DNA of 64,000 bases from G963677085 sp963677085. GTDB lineage: Bacteria; Planctomycetota; Planctomycetia; Pirellulales; Thermoguttaceae. Within the stretch, counting starts at the first letter, position 1. The number at the start of each line of letters is the position of its first letter. The stretch lies in NCBI GenBank assembly GCA_963677085.2, contig CAXXFH010000006.1, positions 248,001 through 312,000 on the forward strand. Reading direction: 5' to 3'. Below the pieces are notes generated by a model. That model saw only the letters and a program-made list of their open reading frames with translations, was not told where the DNA came from and did not search any database. The translations under genes and the position numbers were made by a program. Of the stretch, positions 1 to 8,426 are shown piece by piece.

Positions 1-2
1 AC

Positions 3-1262
3 GTTCATGCGGCGGAAAACAGTACCCTCCAGTTGGCTCTCGTCGGTTGCGGCGGTCGGGGAACGGGCGCTGCGCTAAACGCCCTGTCGGTTCAGACCGG
101 GCCCACCAAGTTGGTCGCCATGGCCGACGTCTTCGACAATCGTCTTTCGGCCAGCCATAAAAATCTGACCGCACGGCGCGCCGATCAGGTCGATGTGCCG
201 GACGATCGCAAGTTCATCGGCTTCGATGCCTACAAAAAAGCGATGGACTGCCTGAAGCCGGGCGACATCGTGCTGCTGACGACCCCACCGGCCTTCCGTT
301 GGGTTCACTTCACCTATGCCATCGAGAAGGGCCTGAACGTCTTCATGGAGAAGCCGGTCACGGTTGACGGGCCCACTACGCGGCGAATGATCAAGTTGGC
401 CGAAGAAGCCGACGCCAAGAACCTCAAGGTGGGCGTGGGCCTGATGGTCCGCCACTGCCGCGGTCGCCAAGCACTGAAAGAGCGAATCGACGCCGGCGAA
501 ATCGGCGACATCATCGCGATGCGCGGCTATCGCATGTGCGGTACGTCGGCCACCTGTGGTCTGAAAGCGGAAGGTTCCAGCGAAGTGCTGCACCAGATCC
601 GCCGCTTCCACAGTTTCCTTTGGGCCTCCGGCGGCATGTATAGCGACTACTACATCCACCAGATCGACGAACTGTCGTGGATGAAGGGCGCCTGGCCGGT
701 GCAAGCTCACGCGGTCGGTGGTCGTCACTACCGTGAGACGGGCTTGGACCAGAACCTCGACAGCTACGGGATCGAATACACCTATCCCGATGGCACCAAG
801 CTGTTCTACAACGGCCGCGCCATGACCGGCTGCCACAACGAATTCGCCAGCTATGTGCACGGCACCAAAGGTTCGGCGATCGTTTCCACGTCGGCGCACA
901 CGCCGGGCAAGGTCCGCACGTTCAAGGACCAGAACTTCTCGAAAGACGCCCTCATCTGGAAGTTCCCGCAGCCGGAACCCAATCCCTATCAGATGGAATG
1001 GGAAGATCTCACCCAGGCCATCCGCGAGGACAAGCCCTACAACGAGGTCAAGCGCGGCGCCGAGGCGAGCCTGGTTACGTCGATGGGCCGCATGGCCGCC
1101 CACACCGGCCAGATCGTCACTTACGACGAGATCCTCAACAGCGACCACGAGTTCGCCCCCGACGTCGACAAACTGAGCGTCGACGGCCCCGCCCCGGTCG
1201 AACCGGCCGACGGCAAATACCCCGTGCCCATGCCGGGTATTAAGAGCAAGCGGGAGTATTGA
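3..1262 (+). CDS. Gfo/Idh/MocA-family oxidoreductase, 5' truncated by window edge
   Basis: The frame is open from the left edge of the window, so the true start lies outside it; a TTG at 33 is only an internal codon. Near the visible N-terminus is a Rossmann dinucleotide-binding motif (VGCGGRGT). It is followed by the EKP motif (FMEKPVTVDG) typical of Gfo/Idh/MocA enzymes, and the C-terminal half fits the family's alpha/beta substrate domain. The family oxidises or reduces sugars and cyclitols with NAD(P). The residues just before the Rossmann motif (HAAENSTLQLA) look like the end of an export signal, as in the many Tat-exported planctomycete members, but the signal itself is not visible. A rho-independent-type hairpin follows. 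The substrate cannot be told from sequence. Confidence 0.9.
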   Translation, partial: VHAAENSTLQLALVGCGGRGTGAALNALSVQTGPTKLVAMADVFDNRLSASHKNLTARRADQVDVPDDRKFIGFDAYKKAMDCLKPGDIVLLTTPPAFRWVHFTYAIEKGLNVFMEKPVTVDGPTTRRMIKLAEEADAKNLKVGVGLMVRHCRGRQALKERIDAGEIGDIIAMRGYRMCGTSATCGLKAEGSSEVLHQIRRFHSFLWASGGMYSDYYIHQIDELSWMKGAWPVQAHAVGGRHYRETGLDQNLDSYGIEYTYPDGTKLFYNGRAMTGCHNEFASYVHGTKGSAIVSTSAHTPGKVRTFKDQNFSKDALIWKFPQPEPNPYQMEWEDLTQAIREDKPYNEVKRGAEASLVTSMGRMAAHTGQIVTYDEILNSDHEFAPDVDKLSVDGPAPVEPADGKYPVPMPGIKSKREY

Positions 1263-1293
1263 ACTCACGCTGAAAGTGGAGAGTGAAAACCTG

Positions 1294-1331
1294 GGGACGC
1301 GGCCAGCCTTGTTGCGGCCGCGTCCCTTTTT
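1294..1331 (+). terminator. Rho-independent terminator after the oxidoreductase gene
   Basis: An 11-bp perfect GC-rich stem (GGGACGCGGCC at 1294-1304 and GGCCGCGTCCC at 1316-1326) has an 11-nt loop and is followed at once by five T residues (1327-1331). It lies 32 nt past the stop codon, the classic geometry of an intrinsic terminator on the plus strand. Confidence 0.8.
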
Positions 1332-1397
1332 GCGGCAGGAGTTTCGCCCTGCCGAACATTGACCTTCCCCAAACCTCCCCACCCTCCCTCCCGCAGA

Positions 1398-3809
1398 ATG
1401 ACCATGGCCGCACACACCGACAAAACAATCCGCCGATTTGCCTTGGCCGCAAGTTTCTTTCTTTTGTTTGTGGCAACCGCATCGGCCGAGACGCCAACGT
1501 GGTACGTCGCTACCTCGGGCAACGACGCTTGGTCCGGCACGCTTGAGGAACCAAATGCGGAGAAGACGGATGGTCCTAAGGCAACGCTCGACGCTGCCCG
1601 GGACGCGAGTCGAACCAAGGCGGAAACCCCGCGCCGCATCCAGATCGGCCCGGGTCGGTTTTATCTCAAGGAAACACTGCAACTCGATGCCCGGGACAGC
1701 CGGCTGAGTATCGTCGGGGCCGGGCAAGGGAAGACAATTCTGTACGGCGGTCGACGCGTAACCGGATGGACCCAGGCCGACGATGGCCCGCTTTGGGTCG
1801 CCAAGCTGCCAGACGATTTGCCGGAGTGGTCGTTTCGCGTGCTGCTGGTCAACGACGCCTTGCAGGATCGGGCACGCCTGCCGGAAACAGGCTATCTCGA
1901 ACATGAAACCAAGTTTCCCGTTCGATGGATGAGCTCTGCGGGCGGCGGCTGGGAGCGAAAGCCGACCGAAGAAGAGTACAAAACCATGCAGTACAAGGCG
2001 GGCGACCTGCCTGCCGATTTGAACCTGAAAAACGCCGAAGTGACCGTCTGTCACATGTGGGATGAGTCGACCGTAACACTTGCAGCCCATGACCCGACAA
2101 GTCGAACGCTGACCTTCACCGAGCGCGGCACGCATCCGCCCGGTGCATTTGGCGTGCAACGGTACGTCGTCTGGAACACCAAGCAAGGCATGACGCGACC
2201 GGGCCAGTGGTATTTGGATCGCCAAGACCGCAAGCTCTACTACTGGCCGCCAGCCGGTGTCGACATGGCCAAGGCGTTGGTCATCGCTCCCACGATGCAG
2301 ACGTTGGTCAAAATCGACGGCAACAGCAAACAACCGGTCGCCCAGTTGGCGATACAAAACCTCTCTCTTTCGGCGAGCGACGCGCCGATGCGGCCCGGCG
2401 GTTTTGGAGCCCTCAGGTGGCCGGGCACGCTGGCGGCAAACCACACCGACCAACTTCTCATCCAGCAAGTCGACGTTTCCCAGGCTGGTTGCTGGGGGAT
2501 TAAAGTCGGCCATGGCAAGGGGCTGGCCATACGCGATTGCCGCGTGCACCACCTGGGCGGCGGTGGGATCGAATTCTCGAGCAACGGAGGATGTGTCGAA
2601 GGAAACCAGGTCCACGACGTCGGACTGGTTAGCGCTAGCGCCCTGGGAATCAGGGGCTATGGACAAGAAGGCGAAAAGAGCGTGATCCGTCGCAACGTCG
2701 TCCACGACACCCCTTATTCCGGCATGAACGTCGGTGGTACCGAGTTGGTTATCGAGGAAAATCTGATCTACCGCTGTATGAAGGTGCTCCACGACGGGGC
2801 CGCGATCTACATGTTCGGCGGCCAGCGATGCATCATGCGACGGAACTTCGTCCGGGATATCGTGGAAGTGGGCAGCGGATACGGTGCTTCGGCTTATTAC
2901 TTGGACGAAAAAAGTCGTGAGTGCGTGGTGGCCGAAAACGTGTCGGTTGGTACGCCTACGCCGACCCATAACCACATGACGCTCAACTGCGAGTTGCGCG
3001 ACAACGTCTTCATCACCCCCGGCGATATGAAGCTCTCCTTTGCACGCAGCTCAGGCTACAAGGTCCGTGGCAACACGTTCCATGTCGGCGGAAAGCTCGA
3101 AGTCAGGCAGCCCGACGCCATCACGGAGTGGGACGGAAACCTTATCTTCGAAAACGACGCCCAAAACCCGCGAGTGCTCGAAGACTTTCCAAGGAAGCCG
3201 TTCTCGCCACGGGAAAAGCCACGGTACCTGAAGCCGACGAAGCTCGCCTCCGCGGTTACCGTCGACGGCCAGCTAGGCGACAACGAGTGGCCCGCCGGCG
3301 GCACGTCGCTTTACGAGCGTCCCAATCAACGTAGCGTGCGCGGCGCGCCGATCGCCGCCAAAATCGCGACCGACGGTACCCATCTGTATATCCTGACCAA
3401 CGTTGTGGCGATGTTTCCCGACCAACGCCGGCTGGGGACCAAGTGGCAGGAGGACGAAGGCGTCGAACTCGTGCTGCAGGACAAAGGGAAAACCACCTAC
3501 GTGCTGCGTGGATTCACCGACGGTACGCTCCGATCGCTTCCCCTGGCTGGCGCGACCGACGAGCAGGCCAAGGCGTTCGCAAGCCAGGTGAAGTACGCGG
3601 CCTCGGCCGAGAACGGGAAGCCTTGGCGCAGCGAGTGGGCCATACCGCTATCCGCCCTGGGAATCGGGCCGGGCGAAAAGATCCTGCTCCCCTTGAACCT
3701 CACCGTTTACCGTAGCGAAGACAATGTCCTGGCCCAGCTTGCCGGCACGCTCGGTGAAACCTGGGATCTCAACCTCGGCGGACGCTTGATGCTCAACTGG
3801 AAGGACTAG
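1398..3809 (+). CDS. Secreted right-handed beta-helix protein with C-terminal CBM9-like domain
   Basis: An 803-residue protein. A hydrophobic signal peptide (RRFALAASFFLLFVATASA) precedes a mature start TPTWYVATSGNDAWSG, the usual N-terminus of secreted parallel beta-helix proteins (DUF1565-like). Residues of about 270-600 show repeated short turns rich in G, N and V (for example HHLGGGGIEFSSNGG, RRNVVHDTPYSGMNVGG), as in pectate-lyase-type beta helices. The last 190 residues (from about KLASAVTVDGQLGDNEWP) resemble a family 9 carbohydrate-binding domain. Start chosen at ATG 1398; the ATG at 1404 is possible and neither has a good ribosome-binding site. A full-length paralogue with the same domain order lies at 48451-50871. 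Probably a polysaccharide lyase or binding protein; catalytic activity is not established. Confidence 0.85.
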   Translation: MTMAAHTDKTIRRFALAASFFLLFVATASAETPTWYVATSGNDAWSGTLEEPNAEKTDGPKATLDAARDASRTKAETPRRIQIGPGRFYLKETLQLDARDSRLSIVGAGQGKTILYGGRRVTGWTQADDGPLWVAKLPDDLPEWSFRVLLVNDALQDRARLPETGYLEHETKFPVRWMSSAGGGWERKPTEEEYKTMQYKAGDLPADLNLKNAEVTVCHMWDESTVTLAAHDPTSRTLTFTERGTHPPGAFGVQRYVVWNTKQGMTRPGQWYLDRQDRKLYYWPPAGVDMAKALVIAPTMQTLVKIDGNSKQPVAQLAIQNLSLSASDAPMRPGGFGALRWPGTLAANHTDQLLIQQVDVSQAGCWGIKVGHGKGLAIRDCRVHHLGGGGIEFSSNGGCVEGNQVHDVGLVSASALGIRGYGQEGEKSVIRRNVVHDTPYSGMNVGGTELVIEENLIYRCMKVLHDGAAIYMFGGQRCIMRRNFVRDIVEVGSGYGASAYYLDEKSRECVVAENVSVGTPTPTHNHMTLNCELRDNVFITPGDMKLSFARSSGYKVRGNTFHVGGKLEVRQPDAITEWDGNLIFENDAQNPRVLEDFPRKPFSPREKPRYLKPTKLASAVTVDGQLGDNEWPAGGTSLYERPNQRSVRGAPIAAKIATDGTHLYILTNVVAMFPDQRRLGTKWQEDEGVELVLQDKGKTTYVLRGFTDGTLRSLPLAGATDEQAKAFASQVKYAASAENGKPWRSEWAIPLSALGIGPGEKILLPLNLTVYRSEDNVLAQLAGTLGETWDLNLGGRLMLNWKD

Positions 3810-3829
3810 AGCGAGTCTCGGTTGCATTC

Positions 3830-3953
3830 GGGTAGCACCGAAAGCTCCGCTTTCGGTGTCGCGCCAGCGACAAGAGGCCATGGGGTGAAATCATGTCGCA
3901 ACGAAACCTCTTGTGCCTTCGGCACCCCGATAGCGGAGCTATCGGGGCTACCC
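3830..3953. repeat. Inverted pair of head-plus-hairpin repeats (GGGTAG family)
   Basis: The first unit (3830-3858) reads GGGTAG, then a 9-bp stem (CACCGAAAG/CTTTCGGTG) around the loop CTCCG. The second unit (3925-3953, opposite strand) reads GGGTAG, then the stem CCCCGATAG/CTATCGGGG around the same loop. Head and loop are conserved, while the stem sequences differ with pairing kept. The layout resembles bacterial REP/BIME elements. No gene is seen between 3810 and 4050. Confidence 0.6.
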
Positions 3954-4050
3954 GTTGAAAATTCTTCTCCAGCCGGCCGAGGCCGTCGTGTTCTCGAAGA
4001 CGATCTGGTTGAGCAGGTTGCCCTCGCTCATATTGGGGCGTCGTATGTTT

Positions 4051-4467
4051 TTATGCCTCCGTATGTGTACCACACCAACCTTTCCCAGACTTACGCCGAA
4101 ACGAAGTAAAGAGGTGAAAGGTCAACCCGAGTGCCACAGCGCTAATTGTGATTTCCGCGAATCGATTTGGGGTGAACCCGGGAAGCCGAGCCGGCCCCAC
4201 ATCGACAAGAAGACTCAGAACGGACCATAGTGCATATCGCACGATCACTGCAACGGATAGAATCGCCGCTAGGAACCAGCCAGGACGGCCGGCAAGTACA
4301 AACTCGCATAGGAAACCCCACCCGGCTATTAGCACCGCTAAGGCGAGCGTTGCAGACGTGTCGCCCCACTGCCCAGCGACGAGAGAGCTTCCGGCTACGA
4401 TGCATGGCACGACAAAAAGACACAGCAAAAGCAATAACACTATACGGACGAGTGACATCATAATCAT
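4051..4467 (-). CDS. Small membrane protein, unknown function
   Basis: A 138-residue protein, ATG start, with four hydrophobic stretches: an N-terminal one (VRIVLLLLLCLFVVPCIVAG), then about residues 40-60, 63-88 and 108-125. No motif identifies a function. Neighbours on either side are also unrecognised, and hairpin repeats lie on both sides, so the gene is probably monocistronic. It could be a chance frame, but the clean alternation of membrane spans and a basic C-terminal tail favours a real gene. Confidence 0.5.
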   Translation of the reverse strand: MIMMSLVRIVLLLLLCLFVVPCIVAGSSLVAGQWGDTSATLALAVLIAGWGFLCEFVLAGRPGWFLAAILSVAVIVRYALWSVLSLLVDVGPARLPGFTPNRFAEITISAVALGLTFHLFTSFRRKSGKGWCGTHTEA

Positions 4468-4545
4468 TGTCCTATATACGGATTGGGCACACGTCGGGTG
4501 CCACTGCTATGAAAGTTTGTCGGGTGCCAAGGCTTGATTCTATGC

Positions 4546-4944
4546 TCAGAGATTCTCAATCTCAATTGGGTTCGTGTCAATCGACTGAGTGAGACTGTAA
4601 TATCCGTAGCTCCGCTGCTCGTGAGTCTCAATCTGATTGCGGACCTCCTTCGGGGCGGAACGATAGAGCCTTCGGATCTCGTTCTGCAACCATGCGTGTA
4701 ATGTTGCCGCGTCATCGCCGTCATGGATGCGGCTCCAATCATCGACAGTTCCCCGCCACTTGACTAGGTACGTAAACGCTGCGTACGGCTCGAAAGGCGA
4801 AGTCACCCACAACTGGTTACAGGCAGGGCACCGTTCAAGGCTGATCCAGTTTCCGTGCCGCACCTCTACGAGCTTCGGCAGCTCTGCGCCAGGCCCCCAT
4901 ATTTCTCGGGAATCGGATTGGCAAGTGTCGCACATCTCTAGCAC
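4546..4944 (-). CDS. Hypothetical protein with N-terminal CxxC pairs
   Basis: A 132-residue soluble protein beginning MLEMCDTCQSD. Cysteine pairs at about residues 5-8 (CDTC) and 39-42 (CPAC) are spaced like a small zinc ribbon. The rest is polar, mixed alpha/beta, and rich in W and Y. No family is recognised. Between this gene and 4467 lie two imperfect copies of the GGGTGCCA repeat head (4496 and 4522). Confidence 0.55.
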   Translation of the reverse strand: MLEMCDTCQSDSREIWGPGAELPKLVEVRHGNWISLERCPACNQLWVTSPFEPYAAFTYLVKWRGTVDDWSRIHDGDDAATLHAWLQNEIRRLYRSAPKEVRNQIETHEQRSYGYYSLTQSIDTNPIEIENL

Positions 4945-5344
4945 AGTACTATGTTTATTGCGCAGCTCCCAATCGCTAATTGGGTGCGCCGCTGCCCGGC
5001 ATCGCCCCCATCAGTAGTGTCGAGCGTATCACACAAATTACGGGTCTGCAATGGCTTAGGTGGCTGTGGCCAGGCGCGCGGCAAGCTGTTATCGACGCAG
5101 GCAGGCATTCGATACACCCCCGCCTGTGTCAGCCGCCGCTTTTTGTGCCTTTTCGTGTTTCTTGTGGCTATCTTCGCCACGAAAAGCACAAAAAGGACGC
5201 GAAGACGATGTACCCCAAAGCATTGAGGCGAGCGGAAGCCGTATTCACTGGCTGGCGAGCAGCCAGTAGCACCCGATACGGGCAGAATCCGGGCGAAAAG
5301 CATGTCCGGCACTGCGTCCCGGGCTCGACAAGAGGGCTCGCCCC
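4945..5344. other. Intergenic stretch with dispersed palindromic repeats
   Basis: No convincing gene is seen. It holds an inverted repeat, TTTTTGTGCCTTTTCGTG (5140-5157) against CACGAAAAGCACAAAAA (5178-5194), with one extra base. It also holds a reverse-strand copy (5246-5274) of the GGGTGC head-plus-hairpin repeat family found at 43428, 44536 and 45805. Confidence 0.5.
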
Positions 5345-7756
5345 CTACGTCAACCGGTCTTCCTCGCCCTCGGCGTGTTGGGCGTGGTCCAGGGCGTCCT
5401 GGGTGCTGGTGGAATCCACGCGGCGGCAGCACTCGGTCAGTTGCTCGGCCAGGGCGGTCATGTCGCCGTTCCACTCTTCTTCGGTGGTGTCGGGCGGGCA
5501 GAGTGCCCGGAGTTCCAGACAAAGTAGAATCATCCGCAGTAGGTGGCGGAAGATTACCCCTTCTTGCTTCTGCAGGCTCTTGCTAGTGACGTATTTGTTG
5601 AAGTCGCCGAACTGGAGCACTTCGCCGGCCGCCCAAACGGCGCCGGTGCGGACGTCGTGTACGTCGGGGAAGTCGTAGTCGAACATGATCCGCAACTTCT
5701 CGGCCAGGGTAAGCACCCGGGGACGTTCTTCGTCGTAGGTGCGTCGCGGCCCACGGTCGTCCTCTTCGGCCGCCGCCAATTGCTCGGCCGACACCAGTCC
5801 GAGGCGCAGTAGTTGTTCGTCCAAGCGTTGCGTGGCCAACGGGCCGGGCGGCAGTTCGTCGTGGCCCGGCACCCGTACGTAACGTTCGATCGAACGCGGT
5901 AACTCCATCACGCTTTCCAACGCCTGGATGCGCTCTTCGCGATTGGCGATGCCCAATTGATTGACGAGAAACACGCCGTAAAGCGGGTTGATGCCGCGAA
6001 CCAGCAGCAACTTGCGAAGGGCGGGGGTGGGCCGCGCGTATTGGGCTTGGTACTTCGGTACCGAGGCACCGGCCGAAACATCGGCTTCGTCGGAGGAGCC
6101 GACGTTGCTGTGCGTGTTGCCGGTCGTGATGCCCGAGAGGATTCCCGCCGACGAGGCGGCGCTGGGCGACGCACCTTCGCTTGCCGGGTTGTCGGATTCG
6201 GGCGATGGATCGTTGTCCTTCGGTGGCTCGGGCTCCAGGGTCACATAGCCTGCCCGCCACAGGGTCAACAGCATCGTGTCGAGACTCTCGTAGGCCTTTT
6301 GCAGGCGTTTGCCGTCCATCAGCCGCTTGCTTGCCAACCGGCGCACCAAGTCCACCTCGGGCGAGGCTTCGAGCATGTGGGCCAACAGACGCCAAGGCAA
6401 TGGACCAGCACTGTGCAGGTGGCTCGACGGGGCGTCGCGAAGCTTATCGAATTGGGCTTCCGACCAGTATTGTTCCGTCGTGCGGCGCTTGGGCATTTTC
6501 TTCTTTAGCCGCTTCTTCGCCTGCAACAGCTTGGGGTCTTTGGTGTCTTCGGGAATGCGGTCGTATTGCTCGCGCCAACGGCCGATCTTCACGTCGTCCT
6601 CGTGCGGCAGGGCGAAGACGAAGCCCTGGGTGTCGAATTGTGGACGCCCCGCACGCCCGAATATCTGGTGGGCCGAGCTGGCCTCCATCAATCGCTTTTT
6701 GTCGGGCGGACCCTTGAGAATGGTGGGTACCACCACGGAGCGCGCCGGCAGGTTGATCCCGGCCGAAAGTGTTTCGGTGCAAACGGCCACCGAGAGGAGT
6801 TTGCTTTGGAAAAGCTGCTCGACAATGCGCCGATACGGGGGCAACACGCCCGCATGATGCACTCCCACGCCGCGCAGCAAGAGCTGGCGCAGCTTGGGGC
6901 CGGCACCCTGGGAAAAGTCGAATTGTTTGAGTTCTTCGGCAAGTTGCTTCTGCTGGCCGTCGCCGAGGATCCGTTTGCCCTTGAGCTGCTCGGCCACCGT
7001 CCAGCATTGCTCGCGATTGAAGCAGAAGACCAGCGCCGGCGTGTAGCGCGATGCTTCGTCGCCTTGGGCCATTTCTTCGAGGTGTTCGCTGAGTAGTTTG
7101 TCGGGCACCCAGCGGTAGCTCAACGGCACCTTGCGCTGGTGGCCCTCGACGAGTTCCACTTCGCGGCGGTGGCTGCGCCGCAACCACTGCGTGAACTCGC
7201 GGGCGTTGCCCACCGTGGCGGAAAGCAACAGCAGGCGAATGTGAGCCGGCAGCAGTCCTAGGGAAAACTCCCAGACGATTCCCCGCTCGCGATCGTTGAA
7301 GCTGTGGAATTCGTCCATCACCACGGCCACGACATCGTCGAACGCGAATTCTTCGCCGTGCAATAGGCGGTTGAAGAGGATTTCGGCCACGACGACGAGG
7401 ATTCGCGCGTCGGGATTCTCGCGGCGATTGCCGGTAACCAGGCCGACGTCGTTGGCAGAGAAACCCCATTGCACGGCGTTAGCCTGCATCTCGCGAAATT
7501 TCTGCTCGGTCAACGCAATCAACGGGGTGGTGTAGTAGGCACGTTTGCCTGTGTGCAGGGCCTCGAAGAGGGCCGCTTCGGCAATGACGGTTTTGCCGGT
7601 GCCAGTAGGGGCGCAAACGAGAACTCCCTGGTCGGAAGAGAACCATGCCAGCAAGGCTTCTTCTTGGACCGGATAGGGGTCGTAAGGAAGCTGGTCGAGA
7701 TAGAGTTCGGCCAGCTCATCGCGTGACGGCATGGGCCGGGTCGTGGAGTCGGTCAC
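5345..7756 (-). CDS. DEAD/DEAH-box helicase of the Ski2/HelY-like superfamily 2 group
   Basis: An 803-residue ATP-dependent nucleic-acid helicase. Visible motifs in order: Walker A APTGTGKT (about residue 48), DExH box MDEFH with a following SFND, SATVGN (motif III), ETLSAGINLPA (motif V) and QIFGRAGRPQFD (motif VI). The second half is a long family-specific region with a poly-acidic, low-complexity linker (about residues 510-570). Start set at the GTG at 7756 because a perfect AAGGAG lies five bases upstream; the frame extends another 18 codons without a better site. Bacterial relatives are usually linked to RNA processing or repair; the substrate here is unknown. It stands alone on its strand. 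Confidence 0.9.
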   Translation of the reverse strand: MTDSTTRPMPSRDELAELYLDQLPYDPYPVQEEALLAWFSSDQGVLVCAPTGTGKTVIAEAALFEALHTGKRAYYTTPLIALTEQKFREMQANAVQWGFSANDVGLVTGNRRENPDARILVVVAEILFNRLLHGEEFAFDDVVAVVMDEFHSFNDRERGIVWEFSLGLLPAHIRLLLLSATVGNAREFTQWLRRSHRREVELVEGHQRKVPLSYRWVPDKLLSEHLEEMAQGDEASRYTPALVFCFNREQCWTVAEQLKGKRILGDGQQKQLAEELKQFDFSQGAGPKLRQLLLRGVGVHHAGVLPPYRRIVEQLFQSKLLSVAVCTETLSAGINLPARSVVVPTILKGPPDKKRLMEASSAHQIFGRAGRPQFDTQGFVFALPHEDDVKIGRWREQYDRIPEDTKDPKLLQAKKRLKKKMPKRRTTEQYWSEAQFDKLRDAPSSHLHSAGPLPWRLLAHMLEASPEVDLVRRLASKRLMDGKRLQKAYESLDTMLLTLWRAGYVTLEPEPPKDNDPSPESDNPASEGASPSAASSAGILSGITTGNTHSNVGSSDEADVSAGASVPKYQAQYARPTPALRKLLLVRGINPLYGVFLVNQLGIANREERIQALESVMELPRSIERYVRVPGHDELPPGPLATQRLDEQLLRLGLVSAEQLAAAEEDDRGPRRTYDEERPRVLTLAEKLRIMFDYDFPDVHDVRTGAVWAAGEVLQFGDFNKYVTSKSLQKQEGVIFRHLLRMILLCLELRALCPPDTTEEEWNGDMTALAEQLTECCRRVDSTSTQDALDHAQHAEGEEDRLT

Positions 7757-7843
7757 CGTTGCTCCTTCGGTGAATAGGCCGCTCGATTGGCAGCAACGTT
7801 GCCAGGCCACGAGGTTTTAAGAAGAGCGGTCCCCAAAAAGTCA

Positions 7844-7878
7844 TGCTCCCGGTCAGACGGAGGGTCCAACCGGGAGCA
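7844..7878 (-). terminator. Possible minus-strand terminator hairpin
   Basis: The 10-bp perfect stem TGCTCCCGGT (7844-7853) and ACCGGGAGCA (7869-7878) is followed on the minus strand, three bases on, by TTTTT. It lies downstream of the cold-shock gene and the small broken frame, upstream of the helicase start. Confidence 0.45.
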
Positions 7879-7971
7879 GTGATGTTTTGGACCTTGCGGT
7901 CGCTTGGTTGTCGCGTACCAACCAAGTTGGTAGCCGCGGCCTTTGTGGGGCCGCTCGGCTTGGGGCCGGAC

Positions 7972-8156
7972 TTAATCGGCGATGATTGACTTCCCGTGAA
8001 TCTCGCGGAGCGGAAAACTCCCTGGCACGTTGTCCGGCAGAACTTCGTCTACCGTCTCGACGTACCCAAAATCACGTAGAAGCCGTGTCTCGCAATCCTT
8101 TCACGACGTTCATCGGCGATTATGCACCGTTTGGCCGAACGCCTACCGAAAATCAT
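7972..8156 (-). pseudogene. Small open reading frame, apparently frameshifted
   Basis: On the minus strand an ATG at 8156 opens a frame (MIFGRRSAKRCIIADERR...) that reads coherently to about HGFYV and then hits a stop near 8049. The adjacent frame continues with sensible protein (RDFGYVETVDEVLPDNV... ending GKSIIAD) to a stop at 7972. Read together they give a protein of about 60 residues. A sequencing error or a genuine frameshift would both explain this. No family is recognised; the remaining stretch 7879-8228 shows nothing else. Confidence 0.35.
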
Positions 8157-8228
8157 CCTCTACGGCACTCCACGGCAGATTGTTTACTCAACGGCCTGTC
8201 GCGAAGAAACCTCCGAAGACCCAATCGG

Positions 8229-8426
8229 TCACGTAGGACGGACGTTCTCAGCACGAGGTCCCTTCGGGCCGCGTCCTTCTTCGTAGGACACGGTCTGACC
8301 GACCTGCAGCGCTTCGATGCTGGTTCCTTCGACCGCGCTGTGGTGGAAGAACAAGTCCCCTCGCTCTCCCTCGATGAACCCAAACCCTTTGTCAGCGATC
8401 AGCTTTTTGATCGTCCCTTGCGGCAT
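8229..8426 (-). CDS. Cold-shock domain protein (CspA family)
   Basis: A 65-residue protein, the usual size of a CspA-type single-strand nucleic-acid chaperone. It carries the RNP1-like KGFGFIEGERGDLFFHHS, a slight variant of the consensus KGFGFI with a following FVHxS, and the C-terminal VSYEEGRGPKGPRAENV. Start chosen at ATG 8426, which has AAGGAG eight bases upstream; the frame extends 40 codons further upstream without protein-like sequence. Such proteins melt RNA secondary structure and are often induced by cold or growth shifts. It is probably monocistronic with a long 5' untranslated region. Confidence 0.92.
   Translation of the reverse strand: MPQGTIKKLIADKGFGFIEGERGDLFFHHSAVEGTSIEALQVGQTVSYEEGRGPKGPRAENVRPT

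Noticed and set aside
75..2975. Very long minus-strand open frame opposite the oxidoreductase and beta-helix genes
   Set aside because: It is antisense to two well-supported genes, has no recognisable domains, and is a by-product of GC-rich codon bias.
4980..5678. Plus-strand frame running into the helicase 3' end
   Set aside because: It crosses dispersed repeats and lies antisense to the helicase; no domain is visible.
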